From assembly GCA_903936705.1 (NCBI GenBank), contig CAIZWN010000074.1:1-53692 (forward strand): a stretch of 53,692 nt of DNA, read 5' to 3'. The DNA comes from an uncultured Myxococcales bacterium (lineage in GTDB: Bacteria > Myxococcota_A > UBA9042 > DTJE01). Below the pieces are notes generated by a model. The model searched no databases. It saw only the letters and a list, made by a program, of their open reading frames with translations, and was not told where the DNA came from. Positions 18,674 through 26,644 of the stretch are shown piece by piece; position 1 is the first letter of the stretch; the number at the start of each line of letters is the position of its first letter. The translations under genes were made by a program, and so were the position numbers.

Positions 18674-21097
18674 GTGATTTCTGATCGACGAATTGCGGCA
18701 GTGTGTTTTTTGGCCCTGATCCATTTGGCGTCTTGTACATCGGATGGTGACGCAGGTTGCCAGGCCGGCTCGACCAAGTGCCAGTCCCCCGAAACGATGG
18801 CCGTATGTACGGCAGATGGATCGGCCTGGGCGGTTCAGGATTGCCCCACCGGCACGACCTGTCTTGCCTCGGCCTGCGAGGCCATACGCTGCCCCCAGAC
18901 CGCGTGCGGCGACGGTGAGGTATGCGACAACGACGGAAGATGCATCGTGCGGGCCTGCAACCAGGGCGATCAACGATGCAACTCGTATTCCAGCCAGATC
19001 GAGACATGCAAGGTTGACGGAAGCGGCTGGGAAACGCCCACCAACTGTCCGGACGGCCAGGCTTGCGAGGAAGGATCATGCCGCGACGTGGTCTGCGTGC
19101 CCGGCGAGGACAGCTGCTCGGAAGATGGCCGGACGCTGAACACCTGCCGCAAGTACGGAACCGGTTCGACGATTGCCGCCTGCCAGACCGACTTTGTGTG
19201 CGAGAACGCAATGTGTCGCCCGGTCATGTGCGAACCCATGCAGGTCAGGTGTCGGAAGGATCTTCGTGCCGTGGAACGCTGCCTGGACCGAGGAACCGCC
19301 TGGATGGACGAGTCCGTCTGTCCCGAGGACCAGGCCTGTAACGAGGATGCGTGCGCCCAGGTCGTTTGCGATGCAAGTTCCTGGACCTGTTCGGACGACT
19401 TCAGGACCAGATGGCAGTGCAACGAGTCCGGAACGGTCGCGCTGGCGCCAGTCGCATGCGCCCAGAACGAAGCCTGCTTTGACGGCGATTGCATGCCGTT
19501 GATCTGCCAGCCGGGCAGTTCAGCCTGCCAGGCCGATTTCACTGGCTTGATAGTGTGCGATCCGACAGGGACGCTGACCTACCCTGGCACAACGTGCAAT
19601 CTGGCAGATGTCTGTGTCGCCGGCCAATGTGTTCCTGCCACCTCCGTTCTTCGAGAGGTGTTGACCTTGACCGGGGCCCAGGGAAGTGTGCCTCTTAGCC
19701 CCGGGCTGTACGCTGTTGCCGTTGTTGACGTGGATGAACGGGAAGCGACGTTCGAATTTCCACTGACGATCATGGGTGACGTCGGCGATGCATTGCCGGC
19801 GATGCAGCCTGCTGCATCCAAGCAGGTTCAGCCGACCTCCCCCGCTGTGCCACCTTGGCGCTGCGGCACCCCGATGGCCTCCAGGTTCCTGCCCCAGGTG
19901 CGCCCCCTGGCACGACTGGCAGCAGTACCGTTGCCCAGCAACGAGGTTGTGGGAGATACCCGATTGTTCCAGGTGATGTCCGAGAACGAATACTACCCTC
20001 TGGAACGTACCGGCCTGTTGCGAATACAGGGTAAGTACGCGAATTTCTGGGAGGATACTACCGACGGATCCCCGGGTGGCGATCTTTCGCAGGCCACCTT
20101 GGAGGACATAGGCGACCGGCTGGACAAGGGGGTTTTTGCACGCGACGTCGCCCTGTTTGGCGAGCCAACCGACGTGGACGGCAACGGCAGAATCGACGTG
20201 TTGTTCACATCCCTTCTGCCAACCCAGAGCGCTGCGGCTTTCGTCTGGCCAGTGACGCTGTTCCCTCCCGGAAGCGCGCCTTTCCAGACCGACCACGGCG
20301 AAGTGATCTACAGCATGCCGCCCGGAGGCCTTTACAGCACGGCCATCATGGCCGGGATCATCGCGCACGAGACCGCGCACCTGCTGGTAATAGGCCAGCG
20401 CATCAAACCATGGCTGGACAACCTGGACCAGATGCCGGCCTGGGTGACCGGAGGCGGGGTTTACCTGGGAGAAGGACTTGCAGAACTGGGCCATGCCTGG
20501 AGCGGCCAGAGCCAGGCGCAGTCAACCTACGAAGCCCTGGCATCACCCTGGTTATGGAGCCTGGGGGCCCTGTTCCAAGACGACTACTATGCGGGCGACC
20601 AACTCAGCCGCGTTCACTATGGACTCGGGACTCTCGCCGTTGGATACCTGTTTCTTCAGGCTGGCGGGGTGGATGTCACCGGACCATCGACCATCGAGGA
20701 TCGCGGTGGAATTCCCTACCTGTCCGAAGTCGTATCCCGCGAACATGGATTCCCGCGTATCGCACCTCTTGACGGGCGGCTACCCGAGGAGTGGTACACT
20801 GACCTTGCCGCCTCGCTATTGCTGACTTCGCTGCCAAACGGCCCCGGACCGTTGGCTGGCGCAAATCCGCTATTCAAGTTTCCATCGGCGCAACGGGACC
20901 CATGGTTCGGTGGCAGCGATGGGCTGATGCTGAGCATCGACGGCAGCGCGTCCGTGGTCCGCCAGCCGTGGTCCGGAAGGCCAGCGGCAATGAATGCTGG
21001 TGGCGCCAGCTTCCTGACGGTGTTCGTTGCTGGCGAGGCTACAATAGCGGTACAACGTGAAACCTCGTCCGCGATCCTGGTGAGGTACAAGCCCTAG
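18674..21097 (+). CDS. Cys-rich secreted metalloprotease, M30 (hyicolysin)-like
   Basis: The GTG at 18674 is chosen because GGAGGT precedes it by six bases and a signal peptide with lipobox LASC follows; the longer in-frame ATG at 18611 lacks both. The lipoprotein has 807 aa. Residues about 22-325 contain roughly six degenerate Cys-rich repeats of 45-50 residues, presumably disulfide-bonded. The C-terminal half has the zinc motif HETAH (565-569) and, 31 residues on, EGLAE (600-604), matching the HExxH...EGLAE layout of M30-like gluzincins. E566 would be the catalytic base and E600 the third zinc ligand. It probably degrades extracellular protein. Substrate specificity cannot be read. The Cys-rich part may be a binding or spacer module. 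Confidence 0.8.
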   Translation: MISDRRIAAVCFLALIHLASCTSDGDAGCQAGSTKCQSPETMAVCTADGSAWAVQDCPTGTTCLASACEAIRCPQTACGDGEVCDNDGRCIVRACNQGDQRCNSYSSQIETCKVDGSGWETPTNCPDGQACEEGSCRDVVCVPGEDSCSEDGRTLNTCRKYGTGSTIAACQTDFVCENAMCRPVMCEPMQVRCRKDLRAVERCLDRGTAWMDESVCPEDQACNEDACAQVVCDASSWTCSDDFRTRWQCNESGTVALAPVACAQNEACFDGDCMPLICQPGSSACQADFTGLIVCDPTGTLTYPGTTCNLADVCVAGQCVPATSVLREVLTLTGAQGSVPLSPGLYAVAVVDVDEREATFEFPLTIMGDVGDALPAMQPAASKQVQPTSPAVPPWRCGTPMASRFLPQVRPLARLAAVPLPSNEVVGDTRLFQVMSENEYYPLERTGLLRIQGKYANFWEDTTDGSPGGDLSQATLEDIGDRLDKGVFARDVALFGEPTDVDGNGRIDVLFTSLLPTQSAAAFVWPVTLFPPGSAPFQTDHGEVIYSMPPGGLYSTAIMAGIIAHETAHLLVIGQRIKPWLDNLDQMPAWVTGGGVYLGEGLAELGHAWSGQSQAQSTYEALASPWLWSLGALFQDDYYAGDQLSRVHYGLGTLAVGYLFLQAGGVDVTGPSTIEDRGGIPYLSEVVSREHGFPRIAPLDGRLPEEWYTDLAASLLLTSLPNGPGPLAGANPLFKFPSAQRDPWFGGSDGLMLSIDGSASVVRQPWSGRPAAMNAGGASFLTVFVAGEATIAVQRETSSAILVRYKP

Positions 21098-21147
21098 TGG
21101 CGAGGCCGGCGGGCGGGGAACCGACCGCTGGCCTGCGGGAGGAAACC

Positions 21148-22353
21148 ATGACTTCTGGCAACCTGGTCATCGGGCAGTCTGGCGGTCCCACCGCGGTAAT
21201 CAATGCATCGCTTGCGGGCGTGATTCGCGAGGCCGGTCGGCATTCCTGCATCCGCGACATCCTGGGGATGAGATGGGGAATCCAGGGCTTCCTGGAAGAC
21301 GACCTGGTGGACCTGCGAGCAGAAGATGACGCCACGCTGGATCTTCTGGCGCTGACGCCGTCTTCCGCGCTGGGTTCATGCCGCATGAAGCTGATGGACG
21401 ATCAATTGCCCGCCGTGCTGGCAAGGCTGCGGCAGCATGACGTTCGCTATTTCTTATACATCGGCGGTGACGACAGCCAGAACACGACCCACCGAGTTGT
21501 CGAATACTGCCGCTTACAAGGATACGAGCTTTACGGCATCGGCATTCCCAAGACCGTGGACAACGACCTTTTCGGGACGGACCACACGCCCGGCTACGGG
21601 TCGGCGGCGCGCTACGTGGCCCTGTCGGCACAGCAGGGGGGCCGTCTGGTTCGCGATATGCAGAAGGTTGACCCGGTGCTGGTCTACCAGTCGGTAGGTC
21701 GCGACGCCGGATGGCTGGCGGCCGCCGCAGCCCTGGCACGCGAGGAAGAGGACGACCCGCCGCATTTGGTCTATGTCCCCGAACGGCCCCTGGCGATGGA
21801 CCGCCTGATGACCGACGCCGAGCGCTGCTACAAAGCCTACGGGTTCGTCTCGATATCGGTTGGCGAGGGCATAGTATGGGAGGACGGTTCGGCGGTTTCG
21901 GGTACCGTCGTATGTGACAAGTTCGGCAACCCCGAGTTCGGTTCGACTGGGGGTGCGTCCGCGGCAATGGTCATCAAGAGTTTGGTGTGCGACTACCTGG
22001 GCGTTCGGGGCGAGTTCCAGGTTGTTGAATCGCTTCAGATGGCCGGCATGGACCGCGTTTCGGATGTGGACCGGCAGGAGGCATTCCAGGCCGGCGAGGA
22101 AGCGGTTCGGCTGGCAGTTTCGGGGCGAACCGGAGTGATGGTCTCGTTCCAGCGAGCACCAGGCCCTGCCTATGAATGCAGGATCGTCGCCGTACCGCTG
22201 ACCCGCGTCAACGAGGGCAAGCAGCGCATGCCGGACGCCTACCTGGACGACGCCAGATCCTTTGTCACTCCCGCGTTCCTGGACTACCTGCGTCCACTGG
22301 TTGGGCCGCTGCCGCGCCTGGCGCGACTGGCCTACCGGCCGGCCAAATCCTGA
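21148..22353 (+). CDS. pfp: 6-phosphofructokinase, pyrophosphate-dependent type
   Basis: It phosphorylates fructose 6-phosphate, and the sequence points to pyrophosphate rather than ATP as donor. The phosphate-donor loop reads GGDDS (residues 106-110) with Asp where ATP enzymes have Gly. The catalytic motif is PKTVDND (134-140) with Lys, another marker of PPi enzymes, and catalytic Asp138. GQSGGPTAVIN near the N-terminus and the QSVGRDAGWLAA segment are also family hallmarks. The 401-aa length fits the single-domain clade. The ATG at 21148 follows GGGAGGA, so the open frame from 21097 is not the start. It sits between secreted-protein genes, an unusual place for a cytoplasmic glycolytic enzyme. 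Reversible PPi-PFK suggests energy-sparing glycolysis/gluconeogenesis. Confidence 0.9.
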   Translation: MTSGNLVIGQSGGPTAVINASLAGVIREAGRHSCIRDILGMRWGIQGFLEDDLVDLRAEDDATLDLLALTPSSALGSCRMKLMDDQLPAVLARLRQHDVRYFLYIGGDDSQNTTHRVVEYCRLQGYELYGIGIPKTVDNDLFGTDHTPGYGSAARYVALSAQQGGRLVRDMQKVDPVLVYQSVGRDAGWLAAAAALAREEEDDPPHLVYVPERPLAMDRLMTDAERCYKAYGFVSISVGEGIVWEDGSAVSGTVVCDKFGNPEFGSTGGASAAMVIKSLVCDYLGVRGEFQVVESLQMAGMDRVSDVDRQEAFQAGEEAVRLAVSGRTGVMVSFQRAPGPAYECRIVAVPLTRVNEGKQRMPDAYLDDARSFVTPAFLDYLRPLVGPLPRLARLAYRPAKS

Positions 22354-22387
22354 TCCCGGGTAGTGTGCTGATGACGGAGGTGCCGGG

Positions 22388-25300
22388 ATGACGGCTTCAC
22401 GAAAGTTCCGGGGTATCGCGCTGGTCCTGGGCTGGGTATGCGTGGCCGGAATGCCGGCGGCCTGCGGGGACGATTCGTCGCAGATTGAGCCTGCTGATCT
22501 TTCAACAGACAGCGTTGATGTTGCCGAAGATGTGGCTGCCGATTCGCCGGGCGAACCTGGCGTGGATCCCGGAGGGGACCAGGCTGGCGACCTTGCGAAC
22601 GACCCTGCCGGGGAGGACTTGGCAACCGCGGACGTTACCCCTGACCCGATTCCTGGCGGCCTGGATCCGGATGCGTTTGTCCTGCCGCCCGAAGTACGTT
22701 CGCCACCAGTGGAACTTCCCGACGGCGTGGCGCTGAGGGTCGTGACACTGAATGTCTACGGCTTCAAGTTCGTGACGCCGGAGGCTATCGGGACCTTCCT
22801 GAAGGGTGTGGCGTCCGACCTGGTCATGCTGGAAGAAATCGGCAGCGATACTGCGGCGCAAGTGGCGGCAGCCGCCGGTTTTCCTTACGTGGAGGCCGGT
22901 GCCGGCGATGTTGCAATCCTGTCGATGACCCCTCTTTCGGACGCCGCCGAGATACCACTGATCAACGGAAGGGGACTTCTGCGCGCGACCACCGTCATCG
23001 ACGGTGTGACGTTCTCGGTCTATGCCGCCCATATCGCGTGGGACATAGACGGCAACTTGCAGGCGCGACAGATAGCTCGCGAAGTCGTCGCGGCGGACCC
23101 CCTGGCGCACCTGGTGATGGCAGGCGATTTCAACGACGAACACTACAGCACACAGAACGACTACCTGGACGAAACGCTGATTGATGCGGCCACGCAGATG
23201 GGCTGGTACCCGGGCCAACACATCTCCTGGCCATCCACAGGATTCGACGAGACGGAAGGCGCGCAGACGATCGACCTGGTGTTCAGCCGGCGGTCGCTGC
23301 CGGCGATCGCGACCGCCGTGGAAGTGATGAACCTGTCGCCCGTTCTGTCGGACCACAAGCCGGTTGTTGCAGACCTGCTGTACCCGCGAGGGGATCAGCC
23401 GTTTGCCGTTGACCCGCTGGCGGCGGGCCGGGACACGTTCAGATTCTTCCCGGCCCAGGCGGATCTGCCCGCAAACCTATTGGTAAACCCCGGGGCGGAA
23501 GACGGCCAGTCCGGCTGGGTTTTCGGGGGCGGAGCCAAGGTCATGGAATCGCGCCTGCACCTGTCGCCAAGAACTGGCGACTGGCTGTTCACCGGGTACG
23601 ACGCGCCGACCGACCCGGAGGCTCCTTGGTCCTGGGGGACACAGACAGTCGATCTGTCGGGACAGGCAGAACCAATCGACGCGGGGCGCGGGCGCCTGTA
23701 CGCGTCGGCCTGGATGGCCAGCGGATCGGAAATCGTCGAGCAGGACGGCGAGGTGTCGAACCTGCTGATGACCTACTCTGACGGCGAGGTGATCGTCGAG
23801 ACGATGGACGTCACGGGCGCCTTGTCCAGTCGCACGGTTTCGGGCCGGCGTGACACCCTGAAATGGCACCCGTTTGCCGCGGTGGTTGACGTGCCTCCGG
23901 GAACGCGCCAGGCCCGGGTGACCTTCCTGGCGCACCATAAGTCGCAGGGAGGCAACCAGAACGGGGCGGCGTTCGACGACTTGTACCTGGGATTTCAGGC
24001 GCAGGAAGCTGTCAACCGCGTGGCGGGTCCCAATCTGGTACCCGAAGGCGGGTGCGAGCCTGGCGACCCGGCGGGCCTGGAAGTTGGCCCCGGCTGGGCC
24101 GCCATACGCGACTACCTGCCCATAGGTCCATGGGGAGTGACGATGTATCCGCCAACCTGCGCCGCGGGAAGGGGCTGCTATGTTGCCAATCCTCGGGTGG
24201 ACCCCGAGGCTGAACCTGTGACAGGCCCATCGACTCTGGCCCGCGAGGTTGATCTGACGCCGTTCGCGGCCGATGTGGACGCAGGCAACCTGGCCCTGCG
24301 GTCGGTGGCATGGATCAGGACCATGAACGCCTTGACCACGGTCCGGTTGGCCCTGGTTGTCCTTGATTCCGACGGAACGCCGTGGGCGACGTTCCAGTCG
24401 GCCCCGCTGCACGCCGCCGAATGGACCAAGGTGGAACTGCGCACCCGAATGCCGCCGAACGCCAGACGCGTGCGGCTGGAGGTACGTGCCCCGCTGGACC
24501 GCGAAGACGACACCATCTTTGCCGACGAACTTGCCCTGGTACCCGAGCTTATCGCCCCAGGCGACGCGCTGCAGGATCCGCCGTTCGTTGCGCCGGACCT
24601 GCGGTTGCGTGCCAGCTATGCCACCCGCGACCTGCCCGTTCCGCTGGGGATTTCGACCGCCGGCTACTGGCAGACTCCCGGGCCTGAAGCCCCTCGCAGC
24701 CCCTTCGGCGATCTGTTCCAGGCGACGACAACCCTGCTGCACCCTCCGCGGGTCCAGGTTGTGCACATCTTGAAAGGCGACCGACGGCTGATTCTGGTCG
24801 CCGGTGATCTGATCGCCATCTTCAGGTCGATGCAAACCCGGATCATCGATCTGGTCCGACAGCAGACTGGCGTCGATGTATCGGGGGCCCTGGTGATGAT
24901 GGCAAACCACACGCACTCGGGCCCTGGCAGGCTTTTCGACAGCCCTATGGGCCCGTTGTTCTCGGATACGTACCGGCAGGAAAGCTTCGACCCGGTGGCC
25001 TGGGCCATGGCCGACGCGATAGTGCAGGCAATGTCGCGCGTTCCGGCTGTCCCCGTGCGTGTAGGTACCGCGTCGCTTGGCAACGACCGGATGCACAACT
25101 ACCGGCGTTGTCCGCAGATAAAGGTCCAGGACGACACCATGATCGTGACTCGCCTGGACCGCGTCGACGGCGGCAAGACCCTTGCCATCATGATGAACTA
25201 CGCGATGCACGGGACCGTTTTTGCCTATGGTGACGGCATGCTGGGAGGCGATGCGCCCCGGTCGGTCGAACTGAAGGTCCAGGAGGCGCTGCCCGGGGCG

Positions 25301-26461
25301 CCACCTGTGATGTTCATGCAGTCATGGGCAGGCGACATGGCGCCGGGGGACCCACGCGACGATTTTATAGACAGCCAATGGCCGACGGCCTCCATGCCCG
25401 CACTGGATCGCCTGGAGGCTTTGGGCCGATCGGCCGCCGAAACCGTCCTGGCTGGCTGGGACGCGATGCAATGGCAGGATGACCCGGAACTGGTCGTCGT
25501 GTCTGCCGTTGCGCCGATGGGCGTCGAGGCAATCGGGTACGCTGCCGGCGAGTGGGACCATCCGGCCGGTGCCATGCTTTGCGGGGGCGAAGGGTCGATC
25601 TGCAGCACGACACCCCCGAACATGGAGGCATGCCAGGACCTGGACTATGGATGGATCCCGGACACTGTGCGCCTTGGGGCCTTCCGGCTGGGTATACTGG
25701 CCGGCGTGACGCTGCCTGGCGAGCCGCACACCCCCCTGGCAAAAACACTGGTCGAACGTGTGAAGACGGCCGTCAGCGGGGTCGAAGACGTGATGCTGCT
25801 GGGATACAGCAACGATTACGTCGGCTACCTGATGCTGCCTGACGATTATGCCGCCGGCGGATACGAGCCTGGCATGGCCTTCTTCGGGCCACGGCAGGGC
25901 GAGTACCTTCGCGATGCGGCTGCCTCGCTGGCGGCGCGCCTTGCCGTGCCGGACTCGCCCTTGTCGTTCGCTCCGGCGACCATGCCGGACTGGGCACCAG
26001 GGGCATCCACACCCTATGCAGCATCAACCTCGATTGACGCAGGATCGGTCGTGATGGATTTTCCGGCCCAGGCCGTTGCCGGGGACGAACTGGTATTCCA
26101 GTGGAAAGGTGGCGACCCATGGTTGGATCACCCCGAGGTGGCAGTCCAGGCCGCGGTCGGCTTGGCCAGGCCGATGGTTTTCACTGCGCTTCGCGCTGGC
26201 GGTCGCCTGGTCGATCAAAGGGATTATCGCGTACTGCTTGCAGTCATGGCCGAACCAGCATGGGGCGTTGCCGCACCTGACGGCAGAACCTTCACCTGGA
26301 CTGCCACCGTCCGAACGGGCGTAAGAATCCCGGCGCCATCCCAGGGGCTGGCCGGCACCTTGCGGCTGGCTGTGACGGGGCACGCGCTGTCGACCTCGGG
26401 CTTGGGAACAGCGGAATATGCCGTGACATCCCAGCCAGTCCTCGTTTCAATGCCTCGTTGA
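22388..26461 (+). CDS. Secreted EEP phosphodiesterase/neutral-ceramidase-like fusion protein
   Basis: The ATG at 22388 follows GGAGGT. The 1357-aa protein has a signal peptide ending near AAC (weak lipobox) and an Asp-rich spacer. An endonuclease/exonuclease/phosphatase (EEP) domain covers about residues 112-330. It has the expected residues: N in LNVYG, E in MLEEIG, AGDFND, IDLVFS and LSDHKP. Two jelly-roll, CBM-like domains begin with NLLVNPGAEDG (about 363) and PNLVPEGGCEPG (about 548). A neutral/alkaline ceramidase-like domain follows from about 738 to the end, with NHTHSGPG (about 839) and NYAMHGT. EEP includes bacterial sphingomyelinases, so sphingomyelin-to-ceramide-to-sphingosine processing in one chain is an attractive inference. 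However, the serine expected in the family's AGNLSPN-like motif is Ala985 here (AGDMAPG), so the ceramidase half may be inactive or altered. Confidence 0.8.
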   Translation: MTASRKFRGIALVLGWVCVAGMPAACGDDSSQIEPADLSTDSVDVAEDVAADSPGEPGVDPGGDQAGDLANDPAGEDLATADVTPDPIPGGLDPDAFVLPPEVRSPPVELPDGVALRVVTLNVYGFKFVTPEAIGTFLKGVASDLVMLEEIGSDTAAQVAAAAGFPYVEAGAGDVAILSMTPLSDAAEIPLINGRGLLRATTVIDGVTFSVYAAHIAWDIDGNLQARQIAREVVAADPLAHLVMAGDFNDEHYSTQNDYLDETLIDAATQMGWYPGQHISWPSTGFDETEGAQTIDLVFSRRSLPAIATAVEVMNLSPVLSDHKPVVADLLYPRGDQPFAVDPLAAGRDTFRFFPAQADLPANLLVNPGAEDGQSGWVFGGGAKVMESRLHLSPRTGDWLFTGYDAPTDPEAPWSWGTQTVDLSGQAEPIDAGRGRLYASAWMASGSEIVEQDGEVSNLLMTYSDGEVIVETMDVTGALSSRTVSGRRDTLKWHPFAAVVDVPPGTRQARVTFLAHHKSQGGNQNGAAFDDLYLGFQAQEAVNRVAGPNLVPEGGCEPGDPAGLEVGPGWAAIRDYLPIGPWGVTMYPPTCAAGRGCYVANPRVDPEAEPVTGPSTLAREVDLTPFAADVDAGNLALRSVAWIRTMNALTTVRLALVVLDSDGTPWATFQSAPLHAAEWTKVELRTRMPPNARRVRLEVRAPLDREDDTIFADELALVPELIAPGDALQDPPFVAPDLRLRASYATRDLPVPLGISTAGYWQTPGPEAPRSPFGDLFQATTTLLHPPRVQVVHILKGDRRLILVAGDLIAIFRSMQTRIIDLVRQQTGVDVSGALVMMANHTHSGPGRLFDSPMGPLFSDTYRQESFDPVAWAMADAIVQAMSRVPAVPVRVGTASLGNDRMHNYRRCPQIKVQDDTMIVTRLDRVDGGKTLAIMMNYAMHGTVFAYGDGMLGGDAPRSVELKVQEALPGAPPVMFMQSWAGDMAPGDPRDDFIDSQWPTASMPALDRLEALGRSAAETVLAGWDAMQWQDDPELVVVSAVAPMGVEAIGYAAGEWDHPAGAMLCGGEGSICSTTPPNMEACQDLDYGWIPDTVRLGAFRLGILAGVTLPGEPHTPLAKTLVERVKTAVSGVEDVMLLGYSNDYVGYLMLPDDYAAGGYEPGMAFFGPRQGEYLRDAAASLAARLAVPDSPLSFAPATMPDWAPGASTPYAASTSIDAGSVVMDFPAQAVAGDELVFQWKGGDPWLDHPEVAVQAAVGLARPMVFTALRAGGRLVDQRDYRVLLAVMAEPAWGVAAPDGRTFTWTATVRTGVRIPAPSQGLAGTLRLAVTGHALSTSGLGTAEYAVTSQPVLVSMPR

Positions 26462-26471
26462 ATCCGGATAT

Positions 26472-26486
26472 CTGCCTTTAAGGCAG
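26472..26486 (+). terminator. Palindromic hairpin after the ceramidase-like gene
   Basis: CTGCCTT-T-AAGGCAG is a perfect 15-base palindrome with seven-base arms, starting 11 bases after the stop at 26461. It may end the upstream transcript. There is no T run, so the call is tentative. The remaining intergenic sequence to 26644 shows only the next gene's ribosome site. Confidence 0.35.
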
Positions 26487-26644
26487 CGATCTGCAGGATC
26501 AGACAACAATTCAGCCGCCCTGGCGAATCGAAACGCCGAGTGGACAGCCCAAAGCATCTGTACCCCAGGCAAACAAGGCACCCTGGATTCCGGGAATACG
26601 ATGTGGTATTCGACGACCACACTGCCGAAAAAAATGGAGGGCGC

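Noticed and set aside
23477-25210. Long minus-strand open frame (577 aa) opposite the ceramidase-like gene
   Set aside because: Antisense shadow in GC-rich DNA; no ribosome site, biased composition (His/Arg-rich) and the plus strand has clear EEP and ceramidase motifs.
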